Shown in pieces: positions 1 to 7,375 of a DNA stretch of 22,318 nt. A program made the translations under genes and the position numbers. Every line of letters starts with the position of its first letter. The first letter of the stretch is position 1. Source of the stretch: a bacterium (GTDB taxonomy: Bacteria > AUK180); contig JAUXGM010000015.1 in NCBI GenBank assembly GCA_030622125.1, forward strand, positions 1-22,318. Direction: 5' to 3'. The notes under the pieces are model-generated. The model saw only the letters and a list, made by a program, of their open reading frames with translations, ran no database searches and was not told the origin of the DNA.

Positions 1-16
1 CTGAACATCCGAGGTA

Positions 17-52
17 CGTCCCGCTTGTTTTCTGAGTTTGTATTTGTCTTTT
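17..52. repeat. Left copy of a GTCCC-type dispersed repeat, module A
   Basis: The stretch beginning GTCCCGCTTG and running through GAGTTTGTATTTGTC matches positions 22088-22123 at about 32 of 34 bases. The bases just before it (GAGGTAC, 11-17) look like the right arm of a GGGAC...GTCCC hairpin whose left arm would lie before the window. I call it a dispersed intergenic repeat. A REP-like identity is inference. Confidence 0.7.
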
Positions 53-56
53 TTTC

Positions 57-90
57 ATTGTCAATTGTCCATTGTCCATTGTCAATTGTA
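57..90. repeat. Heptamer tandem array ATTGTC(A/C)
   Basis: Four full 7-bp units (ATTGTCA, ATTGTCC, ATTGTCC, ATTGTCA) are followed by a partial ATTGTA. The array sits between modules A and B of the left repeat. The right copy has unrelated sequence of about 105 bp at this place, so this spacer differs between copies. Short heptamer arrays of this kind are replication-slippage products in many bacterial genomes. No coding potential is seen. Confidence 0.85.
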
Positions 91-92
91 TT

Positions 93-178
93 CGGTAATG
101 TCCCTCTTTTTATGGGGTACGGAGTTTAATATTGTTTTCCTTATTTCCTTATTCCCTTATTTCCTTATTGCCTTATTC
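93..178. repeat. Left copy of dispersed repeat module B with CCTTATT low-complexity tail
   Basis: GGTAATGTCCCTCTTTT followed by CGGAGTTTAATATT and a run of degenerate CCTTATT(T/G) units (about 139-177) recurs in the same order at 22229-22313. The module ends only about 10 bp from the stop codon of the purine permease, so it forms that gene's immediate 3' flank. The short period of 7-8 bp suggests slippage. Confidence 0.75.
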
Positions 179-188
179 TCTTCTTTTA

Positions 189-1526
189 TCACATAAGAAT
201 GAGGGCAAGAATGGAAAACGCAGAGATCACATACATCATCGGATGAACCTCTTTGAATTTGCCACGAGCCATTTTAATTATCGTATAAGAAAGAAAGCCC
301 CAGATTATTCCCTGCGTTATTGAATATGTGAGTGGAATGAGTATGAGTCCCAAAAATGCAGGTATCCCTTCTTCAAAATCCTTAAAATTGATCTCTTTTA
401 TTCCTTCCATCATATAGACACCGACAATAACAAGTGCCGGGGCGGTTGCAAAGATCGGAACCGCTTTTAAAATATTTGCAATAAATAAAAACGGCAGAAA
501 AAGAAGTCCGATAACAACAGCGGTAAGTCCTGTTCTTCCCCCCTCTTCCACACCCGCCGCTGATTCTATATAGGTAGTTCCGGAGCTTGATCCGACAAGT
601 CCCGATATTGTGGTAGATACAGCATCAACGAGAAGTGCCTTTCCGACATTTCGCGGCTGCCCGTCATCGTCAAGCATTCCCGCTACCTGTGAAATACCGA
701 CAAATGTGGATATGGAATCAAACATATCGGTAAATAGAAATGTAAAAATGGGAGCGATCATACCGATTGTCAAGACATCTTTTATGTTTAATTTAAAAAA
801 CACAGAACTAAAATTCGGAAAGGTAATAATACTTCCCTTTAATTGAACGAATAACGGTCCGCCTAAAAAATGAAGTCTGCCGAATGGAATAGCGAGAACA
901 GTTGTTGCTATAATACCAATGAGAAGTCCACTCTTTACCTTATAAATAATAAGAAGTGTGGTAATTAAAAGTCCTATCAAAAAAAGGATGACACCGGCAT
1001 TTAATTTTCCAAGTGCAACAAAAGTTGCCGGGTTTGAAACAATAAATCCTGCATTTTTTAATCCGATAAAAGCAATAAAAAGACCGATGCCGGCTGCAAT
1101 AGCTCTTCTCAATGATAATGGTATTGCTGCTACAATTGCTCTTCTGACCTTAAAAATAGAAAGTATTATAAAGATAATTCCGGATATAAAAACCGCTCCA
1201 AGCGCTGTTTCCCATGGAATGCCTTGTATTTTAACAAGCGTAAATGCAAAAAAAGCATTGATCCCCATTCCCGGAGCAAGACCATAAGGAAGATTGCCGT
1301 AGAGTCCCATTAAGATAGAACTCAATGCACAAACCAATATCGTTGCAGTTAAGACCCCCGAAAAATCCATTCCCGCAACACTTAATATCTGTGGATTAAC
1401 AATAATAATATAACTCATTGTTAAAAATGTTGTTATACCCGCAAGTACCTCCTTAGGTATAGTTGTGCCGAATTTGTCAAGATTTTTTATCGTCCAGAAG
1501 AAACCCTTCTCATAATATTTTTTCAT
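189..1526 (-). CDS. NCS2-family purine (adenine/guanine/hypoxanthine) permease, AzgA type
   Basis: This 445-residue integral inner-membrane transporter is very hydrophobic, has many membrane segments throughout and is of normal length for the AzgA/PbuG branch of NCS2. Diagnostic stretches are the N-terminal ITTFLTMSYIIIVNP, the APGMGINAFFAF loop near residue 85, the DMFDSISTFVG segment and the SSSGTTYIESAAGVEEGGRT signature in the C-terminal half. The family imports purine bases with protons. Exact substrate cannot be told from sequence. The ATG start is supported by GGAGA at 1531-1535 (complement). It is transcribed away from the chemosensory run from its own promoter. No purine riboswitch fits in the short leader. 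Function as a purine permease is confident; placement beside the che genes appears incidental. Confidence 0.93.
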   Translation of the reverse strand: MKKYYEKGFFWTIKNLDKFGTTIPKEVLAGITTFLTMSYIIIVNPQILSVAGMDFSGVLTATILVCALSSILMGLYGNLPYGLAPGMGINAFFAFTLVKIQGIPWETALGAVFISGIIFIILSIFKVRRAIVAAIPLSLRRAIAAGIGLFIAFIGLKNAGFIVSNPATFVALGKLNAGVILFLIGLLITTLLIIYKVKSGLLIGIIATTVLAIPFGRLHFLGGPLFVQLKGSIITFPNFSSVFFKLNIKDVLTIGMIAPIFTFLFTDMFDSISTFVGISQVAGMLDDDGQPRNVGKALLVDAVSTTISGLVGSSSGTTYIESAAGVEEGGRTGLTAVVIGLLFLPFLFIANILKAVPIFATAPALVIVGVYMMEGIKEINFKDFEEGIPAFLGLILIPLTYSITQGIIWGFLSYTIIKMARGKFKEVHPMMYVISAFSILALILM

Positions 1527-1567
1527 ACAATCTCCATTTACTATTATTATTTAGTTTATTTGTTTGA

Positions 1568-1595
1568 ATTATACCGTATTTTTGAAAAAAATCAA
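1568..1595 (-). promoter_or_regulatory. Predicted sigma70-type promoter of the purine permease
   Basis: On the minus strand TTGATT (1590-1595) lies 16 bp from a consensus TATAAT (1568-1573). This would give a leader of roughly 35 nt before the ATG at 1526, which carries a GGAGA ribosome site. It is back to back with the promoter of the plus-strand run. Assigned by motif only. Confidence 0.6.
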
Positions 1596-1600
1596 TACAC

Positions 1601-1629
1601 TTGAAAAAAATCGTAAAATATTGTAAAAT
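1601..1629 (+). promoter_or_regulatory. Predicted sigma70-type promoter of the chemosensory/pilT run
   Basis: TTGAAA (1601-1606), a 17-bp spacer and TAAAAT (1624-1629) lie 19 bp before the ATG at 1649, implying a very short leader. It is the only convincing promoter I see for the fifteen tightly packed genes that follow. Assigned by motif only. Confidence 0.6.
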
Positions 1630-1648
1630 GATTTATAAATGGTGAATT

Positions 1649-2113
1649 ATGGATTATGAAAAATTGCACAATATTACTCTTTTTGAAAATTTAGTTGATG
1701 AAGAACTTGAACGAGTACTTCAACTTGCATTTATTAAGGATTATAAACGGAGTTTGACACTTTTTTTTGAAGGGATGCAGGGCGGTATAATGTATGTACT
1801 TATAGAAGGTGAAATAAAGTTATATAAAAAAAATAAAGCGGGAGATGAGATATTCCTTGCTACGATATCACGAGGTGATTATATGGGAGAATTATCTCTA
1901 ATCGATGACGATCAAAGATCCGCTACTGCAAAGATATCAGATAATTCAAGACTTTTAGTCATTACAAGAAAATGTTTTAACGATATGCTTTATAAGGAAC
2001 CGAAAATCGCTGCAAAGATACTTTTGAATATAATTAAAAAAACAAGTCAAAGATTAAAAACAATGAACACAAAAATTATTAAATTAGAAGAGAAGTATGA
2101 AGAAAAAGAATAA
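1649..2113 (+). CDS. Cyclic-nucleotide-binding domain protein (Crp-like sensor without DNA-binding domain)
   Basis: This 154-residue soluble protein is built from a single cNMP-binding domain. The N-terminal LFENLVDEELERVLQLA helix leads into a beta-roll (ITLF to LLVI), and the phosphate-binding cassette at residues 80-94 reads GELSLIDDDQRSATA, with the canonical Glu81 and Arg90 that contact the ribose and phosphate. After the domain come about 45 residues of helix ending in a Glu/Lys-rich tail, with no helix-turn-helix, so it is not a Crp/Fnr transcription factor. It is the first gene of the run and overlaps cheW1 by 17 nt. It may bring a cyclic-nucleotide signal to the chemosensory complex; that role is inferred from context. 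The ribosome site is weak (GGTGA at 1641-1645). Confidence 0.85.
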   Translation: MDYEKLHNITLFENLVDEELERVLQLAFIKDYKRSLTLFFEGMQGGIMYVLIEGEIKLYKKNKAGDEIFLATISRGDYMGELSLIDDDQRSATAKISDNSRLLVITRKCFNDMLYKEPKIAAKILLNIIKKTSQRLKTMNTKIIKLEEKYEEKE

Positions 2114-2876
2114 ATTCAAATTCTTTAAAATATCAAAAAAGAAAAAGTTGGAATCAACACCAAACGCATCGGCGCTAACAGGGGACATTCCTCGTAACGA
2201 AGTGGAGAAGAGTGTCCCGACGCAAGCACAGGATTCCAGTAGTAAGATCGGTCAACAAAAAAACAATGGAATTGACATCAAACAGGGTCCCGAGACAACC
2301 GAAGGAATCCAGCTGGAAACTTCGCAGGCACCTGAACATTCCCAAGATACAATGTATGCCGATGCGATAGCGAAAGCAAAAGAAACACAGTCGAATACTG
2401 ATGCTGATACCATTACTGAGGTTATCTCTTTTTTGGTAGGGAATAAAGAATTTGCAATTAATATACTCAACATAATCGAGATTGTAATTATTGAAAAGAT
2501 CGATCCCCTTATCAATGCTCAGGAGTATATCGATGGATTATATAATATAAGAAATGAAATGATTCCCGTTGTAAATCTTAATAAAAAATTGAAAATTGAA
2601 GAAAAAGAAAAAACTCATTTCGGGATTATATCTACAATAGGAGATCGCAAAGTTTGTCTCTTAGCAAAAAAAATAATCGAAGTTATTTACCTTGATAAGG
2701 TCAAGGTTTTTGACCTTCCTCTTTTAATAAGTGGAATAAATGATTATCTATATAAGGTTATAAAGATTGAAAGTGGTTCCGGTGAGCGAGTTATTTCAAT
2801 TATTAACCTTAAAAATTTATTTTCAAGTGAAGAAAAACTTGTGCTTAATAAAGTAAGTAATAAGGAGGCTATATGA
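2097..2876 (+). CDS. cheW: CheW-domain chemotaxis adaptor with long N-terminal linker (CheW1)
   Basis: Of 259 residues, about 1-20 are strongly basic (Lys/Phe rich), 21-105 are a polar Ser/Thr/Gln/Glu-rich low-complexity linker, and 106-250 are a CheW domain (EVISFLVGNKEFAINILNI onward). CheW bridges the CheA P5 domain and receptors at the inner membrane. The usual NLRG turn reads NIRN (150-153), so this is a somewhat diverged adaptor. The long basic and linker region is unusual for CheW, which is normally about 150 residues; it may tether the domain elsewhere. The DNA of the linker is visibly richer in G and C than its surroundings and includes a GGGACA...TGTCCC hairpin element (2182-2218, encoding about residues 29-41). 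It overlaps the upstream gene by 17 nt and cheY by 4 nt (ATGA). Confidence 0.85.
   Translation: MKKKNKFKFFKISKKKKLESTPNASALTGDIPRNEVEKSVPTQAQDSSSKIGQQKNNGIDIKQGPETTEGIQLETSQAPEHSQDTMYADAIAKAKETQSNTDADTITEVISFLVGNKEFAINILNIIEIVIIEKIDPLINAQEYIDGLYNIRNEMIPVVNLNKKLKIEEKEKTHFGIISTIGDRKVCLLAKKIIEVIYLDKVKVFDLPLLISGINDYLYKVIKIESGSGERVISIINLKNLFSSEEKLVLNKVSNKEAI
2182..2218. repeat. REP-like GGGACA/TGTCCC hairpin inside the cheW1 linker
   Basis: GGGACATTC (2182-2190) pairs with GAGTGTCCC (2210-2218) over 9 positions with one G-T wobble, and two further pairs continue after one mismatch. It shares the GGGACA/TGTCCC ends with the hairpins at 22064-22093 and 22193-22239. It keeps the reading frame open. 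A link to REP/RAYT-type elements is inference. Confidence 0.6.
2863..2868 (+). promoter_or_regulatory. Strong Shine-Dalgarno site of cheY
   Basis: A full AGGAGG lies 4 nt before the cheY ATG (2873), inside the end of cheW1. It is the best ribosome site in the early part of the run, which would suit the high copy number CheY normally needs relative to the enzymes. Confidence 0.7.
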
Positions 2877-3253
2877 ATGATACTGTGAAGAAAATAAGGG
2901 TCCTGATAGTTGATGACGCTATATTTATGAGAACTATGATTCGGGATATCTTAGAGAAAAATGGTTTTGAAGTAATCGGGGAAGCAAGTAGCGGTGCGGA
3001 AGCAATAGAAAAATATCAGAGATTATCACCTGATTTTGTTACAATGGACATTGTTATGCCGGGTATGGGAGGAATTGAAGCGGTAAAATCCATCATTAAA
3101 CTTAATCCGAATGCAAAGATACTTATGTGTTCGGCAATGGGGCAAAAAGCACTTGTCATCGAAGCAATACAGGCAGGAGCAAAAGATTTTGTCGTAAAAC
3201 CGTTTCAACCCTCATCTGTTATAGAGGCAATAACCAGAATATTAGAGGGGTAA
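2873..3253 (+). CDS. cheY: Chemotaxis response regulator CheY
   Basis: A single-domain receiver of 126 residues. The acidic pair is Asp14/Asp15, the phosphoacceptor is Asp59 in VTMDIVMPGM, the switch Ser is Ser87 in CSAMGQ, and the conserved Lys-Pro is Lys109-Pro110. The CSAMGQ segment is typical of the CheY of Thermotoga and Firmicutes. CheA phosphorylates Asp59. In flagellate bacteria CheY-P binds the motor switch, but no flagellar gene is present here, so a target in the type IV pilus machinery is a reasonable inference. The gene starts on ATGA overlapping the cheW1 stop, with AGGAGG just upstream. cheC1 begins 1 nt after it, consistent with paired kinase output and phosphatase. Confidence 0.95.
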   Translation: MNDTVKKIRVLIVDDAIFMRTMIRDILEKNGFEVIGEASSGAEAIEKYQRLSPDFVTMDIVMPGMGGIEAVKSIIKLNPNAKILMCSAMGQKALVIEAIQAGAKDFVVKPFQPSSVIEAITRILEG

Positions 3254-3254
3254 A

Positions 3255-3884
3255 ATGGGATTTTACCAGAACCTGGATCAGTATGCCAAGGATTTATTAA
3301 AAGAACTTTGTACCATTGGAACGGGAAATGCAGCAACATCTCTTTCTGCTATTTTGAAGGAACCGATAAACATTGAAGTTCCTGCTTTAAAAATAATAAC
3401 TCCCGAAAAATTACCTGAAAGCCTTGGAGGCGCCGAATTATCAAGAATTGTTGTTTTTTCCTATCTTTCAGGGCAATATCCATCAAAATTTCTTATTATC
3501 TTTAGTGAAAATGAAGCCAAAAAAATTGTAAATTTGTTATTGCATAAGGATATTACAGGAAATATAAACTTCAATGAAGAGACTCAACTGATGCCGAAAT
3601 CAGCGCTTCTTGAAATAGGAAATATTATTATCTCGGCTTATGTCAGTGCAGTGGGGACAATATTAAGGACCATCTTAATACAATCTCCACCACAGATAAA
3701 ATTTGACATACTGGGAAGTATAATCGATGAATTTTGCATTGAATCCGCAGAAACCAATAGTGAGATTTTACTATTAAAAAATAAATTCATAGAAGAAAAG
3801 AAAGAAATCCTTTTTGATATAATTTTTATACCCAATGAAAATTCAATTACTTCAATACTAAATACCATTAAAGGAAAAAGTTAA
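3255..3884 (+). CDS. cheC: CheC-family CheY-P phosphatase, first active site altered (CheC1)
   Basis: This 209-residue protein has the CheC/CheX/FliY pseudo-repeat layout. CheC dephosphorylates CheY-P and is bound by CheD. Each active site is a helix with Glu-x-x-Asn. The first helix here reads KELCTIGTGNAATSLS: Glu17 is present but the Asn position is Thr20. The second reads LLEIGNIIISAY, with Glu120 and Asn123 both intact. The protein should therefore keep only the second site. The other CheC at 7376 shows the opposite pattern. The gene lies 1 nt after cheY and 2 nt before cheD, the usual CheC/CheD pairing. Length is typical of CheC. Family assignment is firm; activity is inferred. Confidence 0.9.
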   Translation: MGFYQNLDQYAKDLLKELCTIGTGNAATSLSAILKEPINIEVPALKIITPEKLPESLGGAELSRIVVFSYLSGQYPSKFLIIFSENEAKKIVNLLLHKDITGNINFNEETQLMPKSALLEIGNIIISAYVSAVGTILRTILIQSPPQIKFDILGSIIDEFCIESAETNSEILLLKNKFIEEKKEILFDIIFIPNENSITSILNTIKGKS

Positions 3885-3886
3885 TT

Positions 3887-4378
3887 TTGGAAAAACAAAA
3901 GATCAAAGTAGGAATGGGTGAATATCAGGTAGGAAACGAACATGATCTTTTAGTAACTTATGGTTTGGGTTCTTGTGTCGGTATTACAATATTTGATCCG
4001 TTAAAAAAAATCGGAGGGCTTGCCCATGTTATGTTACCATCGGCTAAAATCTCCACAGGACCCAATATTAAATCAGGAAAATATGCAGATACCGCAATAA
4101 GAGAACTTATATCGAAACTAATTGCGTTGGGTGGAGATATTATAAATTTTGAAGCAAAAATATTCGGCGGGGCAAAAATGTTTTCATTTCAAAATGAAAG
4201 ATCCGGAATGGATATCGGCAATCGAAATATAACCGCTGTAAAGGAGGAATTAAAAAAACAAAGAATACCTATAATAGGGAAGATAATAGGCGAGGATTAC
4301 GGAAGGACCATAGAATTTGAATTAAATTCGGGGAAAGTAAAGGTAATAAGTATAAATAAACCCATAATAATAGTATGA
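3887..4378 (+). CDS. cheD: Chemoreceptor glutamine deamidase CheD
   Basis: At 163 residues this is a normal-length CheD, which converts specific receptor glutamines to glutamate and, in Bacillus and Thermotoga, is sequestered by CheC. The catalytic triad can be placed by spacing: Thr24, Cys30 in GLGSC and His47 in GLAHVMLP, with the same separations (6 and 17 residues) as in the Thermotoga enzyme. The C-terminal AKIFGGAKMF and DIGNRN stretches are also family hallmarks. The start is a TTG at 3887, two bases after the cheC1 stop, with AAGGA at 3871-3875. An in-frame ATG at 3914 would cut into the conserved N-terminal strand, so TTG is preferred. The stop overlaps cheB as ATGA. Confidence 0.93.
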   Translation: MEKQKIKVGMGEYQVGNEHDLLVTYGLGSCVGITIFDPLKKIGGLAHVMLPSAKISTGPNIKSGKYADTAIRELISKLIALGGDIINFEAKIFGGAKMFSFQNERSGMDIGNRNITAVKEELKKQRIPIIGKIIGEDYGRTIEFELNSGKVKVISINKPIIIV

Positions 4379-5418
4379 TAAGAATTTTAATTGCTGATGA
4401 TTCAGCCTTAATGAGAAATATCCTCTCCGATATATTGGGAACTGAACCGGAATTTGAGGTAATCGCCACGGCAAAAAACGGAAGAGAAGTTATAAAACTA
4501 AACGAGGAGCTTTCTCCCGATCTTATAACAATGGATATTGAAATGCCGATAATGACAGGTATTGAGGCAACAAAAATTATAATGGAGAAAAAGCCGACCA
4601 AGATAGTTATCGTTAGTGCGTTTGGTGCGAGTGATGCTATGCCTACCCTGCAAGCGCTAAAAAATGGGGCAATAGAGGTAATCCAAAAGCCTACCGGGGT
4701 TATTTCCCGTAATATTCGTTCAATTAAAGATCAACTTATTTATACACTGAAAAAGATTTCGAAAATATCAATTGAGAAAGTAAACAAAATAAACAAAGAA
4801 AAGATAAGAAAGATAGAAATATCTAAAAGAGGAGTGAGTGGAAAATGTATCGTCATTGGAGCCTCCACGGGAGGACCTAAAGCATTGGAAAAATTATTGC
4901 CCTCTTTTTCTTCTTCTATTGATGCCTATTTCTTCATCATTCAACATATGCCGCAAACTTTTACAAAGAGTTTCGCCGAAAGATTAAATAGGATATCCGA
5001 TATTACGGTTCAAGAGGTAAAAAAAAGCGAAATATTGCTTCCGAACATTGTTTATATCGGAAAAGGTGATTCCCATTTTAAAATAAGGGTATCAGATAAA
5101 AAGATCATCTCAAATTTAACAAAAGAACCACAGTTATGGGGGGTTAGACCGTGTGTCGATTACCTATTTGATAGTGCAGCTCAGATATTTAAAAATAATA
5201 TCCTTGGCATTGTTTTGACAGGAATGGGACGAGATGGTACCTATGGATCCAAGGCGATTAAAGATCTTGGTGGAATGGTCGTATCTCAAAATAAAGAATC
5301 TGCATTTATATGGGGGATGCCGGGGTCAGTTACCAAAGCCGGATATTCGGATATGCAAGTAAGTTTAAGTGAAATACCGGATATAATAGAAAAGTTCGTA
5401 GAGGAAAGGAATGAATAA
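4375..5418 (+). CDS. cheB: Protein-glutamate methylesterase/deamidase CheB
   Basis: This 347-residue two-domain enzyme has an N-terminal receiver with Asp8/Asp9, phospho-Asp54 in LITMDIEMP and Lys105 in the QKP motif. A Lys/Ile-rich linker (about 115-152) joins it to the methylesterase domain, where the catalytic residues are Ser164 in IGASTGGP, His191 in IIQHMP and Asp287 in LTGMGRDG. It removes methyl groups from receptor glutamates for adaptation, activated by CheA phosphorylation. Length and residue positions match well-studied CheB almost exactly. It begins at an ATGA overlap with cheD and overlaps cheA by 8 nt, so translation is probably coupled. No anomaly is seen. Confidence 0.96.
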   Translation: MIRILIADDSALMRNILSDILGTEPEFEVIATAKNGREVIKLNEELSPDLITMDIEMPIMTGIEATKIIMEKKPTKIVIVSAFGASDAMPTLQALKNGAIEVIQKPTGVISRNIRSIKDQLIYTLKKISKISIEKVNKINKEKIRKIEISKRGVSGKCIVIGASTGGPKALEKLLPSFSSSIDAYFFIIQHMPQTFTKSFAERLNRISDITVQEVKKSEILLPNIVYIGKGDSHFKIRVSDKKIISNLTKEPQLWGVRPCVDYLFDSAAQIFKNNILGIVLTGMGRDGTYGSKAIKDLGGMVVSQNKESAFIWGMPGSVTKAGYSDMQVSLSEIPDIIEKFVEERNE

Positions 5419-7372
5419 TAAAAAATATCTCGAGATGTTTCTCAATGAAGCTTATGAATATATTGAAGCAATTAACAATGCCCTGGTAAAAATAGAAAAT
5501 GATACCGATGCCCAAATAAATATTGAGGTCATCTTTAGAAATATGCATACCTTAAAAGGGATGTCGGCGGCAATGGATTTTACACAGATGGCAGAATTTT
5601 CACATTTAGTTGAAGATGTTTTCAATAAAATAAAATCAAGCGAGATCAAATTATCAACCGCCGATTACGATAAATTTTATGGATGGCTTGATAAATTAAA
5701 AGAGATGATCGATTCTATCGCAAAAAACGGTGTGGAAAAAAAACAAGAATTAAAAGAGCTTCTTGAGATAAAAAATTATCTTGGGGGGAAAAAATCAACT
5801 GAAAAAAAAGAAGAAAATAGTGCAACCGAAAATTTGAATATTCAATTTAATGATTCTGAAATAAAAACATTTCATAAAACATTAGATCAAGGTACAGAGA
5901 TATTTAAATATACCATTAGTATATCAAAAAAGGCACCGATGCCTTCGGTGCGAATTTTTCAGATCATTCAGAAATTAAATGAATTGGGAACAATATTGAA
6001 AACAATTCCCTCAGCCGATAAACTTGAAGAAGCTGAAAATATATATACTTTTGCAATTTATTATACTCCAAACGAGGAAGCAAGAGAGATATATCGTATA
6101 ATATCCGCAATAAGAGAAGTAGATAATGTTACGATGTTGCCGATATCAAAGAATGATATTATAAATAAAAAGACACTGCCGAAGGAAGAGGTATCTCAAA
6201 AGAAAAAAGTTATTAAATCTTCAATAGTTGAACCCACGATCAAGGTGAAAATATCTCATCTTGACGCACTGGTAAATTTAATTGGTGAGTTAATGATAAA
6301 TACAATCCGCTTAAACGATATTTCAAAAGAATTCAACATAAAACAGTTAAAAGATGAGATCATAAATTTCCAAAGAGTAACATCTGATCTGCAAGATAGG
6401 ATACTTTTAGCAAGAATGGTACCTGTTGGACAGATATTCAGTAAATATCCAAGAATAATAAGAGATCTTACAAAAAAATTTAATAAAGAAGTTGATTTTA
6501 GTATAAGTGGAAATGAAATAGAACTTGATCGAATTATTCTCGATGAGATTGATGAACCCTTAATTCATCTATTGCGCAATGCGGTAGATCACGGAATTGA
6601 AACTCCGGCAGAAAGATTAAAAAAAGGCAAAAATAGAATTGCAAAGATAGAGTTAAATGCAAGAAGAGAAAAAAATAGAGTTATAATCGAAGTAAAAGAT
6701 GACGGTAATGGTTTGGATATCAAAAAAATTCGGAATAAAGCACTCCATATGGGAATTGTAACGAAAGAAAAACTACCTACTATGAGTAGATCCGATATCT
6801 ATATGTTGGTGTGCAAACCCGGATTTTCCACTGCATCAAAAGTAACCGATATGTCGGGTCGTGGCGTTGGAATGGATGTCGTAAAAAATAAAATCGACTC
6901 CTTAAACGGGGTATTAAGGATAGAATCTTCTATTGGAAAAGGGACAACCTTTACGATCATACTTCCCATGACACTTGCCATTATCCAAACATTGATCGCT
7001 TCCATTAGGGGGATCAAATTTCTTATCCCTATTGCAAACATTCAAGAAACAATGGAACTCAAAAAAAACGATATAAAAATTGTAAAGGGAAAAGAAGTGA
7101 TCTTTCTTAGAGATGAAGAGATCGTCCCACTCATTAGGATGGATGAATTACTGGGATTCGAAAGAATAGAAGAACCTTCGTTTCCCGTAATATTGGTAGA
7201 GTTAGGAGAAAAAAAGGCGGGACTGGTTTTTGATGAGCTTCATTCAAAACAACAAACGGTTATAAAAAGCCTGGATTCAGTAATGAAAAAATCAAAAAGA
7301 TATTCGGGAAAAGGACTTTTATCAAGTGGAGAACCCGCTTTAATATTAGATATTGCTGCAATTTTAGAGTAA
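5411..7372 (+). CDS. cheA: Chemotaxis histidine kinase CheA
   Basis: 653 residues with the standard P1-P5 order. P1 (about 1-105) carries the phosphorylated His46 in NMHTLKGMSA. P2 (about 150-247) is a CheY/CheB docking domain. P3 (about 275-345) forms the dimer. P4 (about 350-520) is the ATPase, with N-box HLLRNAVDHG (386-395), G1 DDGNG (430-434) and G2 GRGVGMD (483-489). P5 (about 520-653) is the CheW-like regulatory domain. There is no fused receiver and only one Hpt domain, so it is a classical CheA and not a ChpA/PilL hybrid of the Pseudomonas twitching pathway. GAGG at 5401-5404 is its ribosome site. The kinase phosphorylates CheY and CheB encoded just upstream. Confidence 0.97.
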   Translation: MNNKKYLEMFLNEAYEYIEAINNALVKIENDTDAQINIEVIFRNMHTLKGMSAAMDFTQMAEFSHLVEDVFNKIKSSEIKLSTADYDKFYGWLDKLKEMIDSIAKNGVEKKQELKELLEIKNYLGGKKSTEKKEENSATENLNIQFNDSEIKTFHKTLDQGTEIFKYTISISKKAPMPSVRIFQIIQKLNELGTILKTIPSADKLEEAENIYTFAIYYTPNEEAREIYRIISAIREVDNVTMLPISKNDIINKKTLPKEEVSQKKKVIKSSIVEPTIKVKISHLDALVNLIGELMINTIRLNDISKEFNIKQLKDEIINFQRVTSDLQDRILLARMVPVGQIFSKYPRIIRDLTKKFNKEVDFSISGNEIELDRIILDEIDEPLIHLLRNAVDHGIETPAERLKKGKNRIAKIELNARREKNRVIIEVKDDGNGLDIKKIRNKALHMGIVTKEKLPTMSRSDIYMLVCKPGFSTASKVTDMSGRGVGMDVVKNKIDSLNGVLRIESSIGKGTTFTIILPMTLAIIQTLIASIRGIKFLIPIANIQETMELKKNDIKIVKGKEVIFLRDEEIVPLIRMDELLGFERIEEPSFPVILVELGEKKAGLVFDELHSKQQTVIKSLDSVMKKSKRYSGKGLLSSGEPALILDIAAILE

Positions 7373-7375
7373 ATT

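Noticed and set aside
57-178. CRISPR array from the regularly spaced short repeats
   Set aside because: Units are 7-8 bp with no spacers, a simple tandem repeat, and no cas gene is present.
132-323. A 63-codon plus-strand frame starting in the CCTTATT repeats
   Set aside because: The N-terminal half is translated low-complexity repeat and the rest is antisense to the purine permease.
1527-1567. Possible purine riboswitch before the NCS2 permease
   Set aside because: The predicted leader is about 35 nt, too short for a purine aptamer plus switch, and no conserved loop motif is seen.
2252-2515. An 87-codon minus-strand frame opposite cheW1
   Set aside because: It is antisense to the clearly coding cheW1 frame and has no ribosome site or family resemblance.
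5411-7372. CheA as a ChpA/PilL-like hybrid kinase
   Set aside because: There is one Hpt domain and no C-terminal receiver; the domain order is classical P1 to P5.
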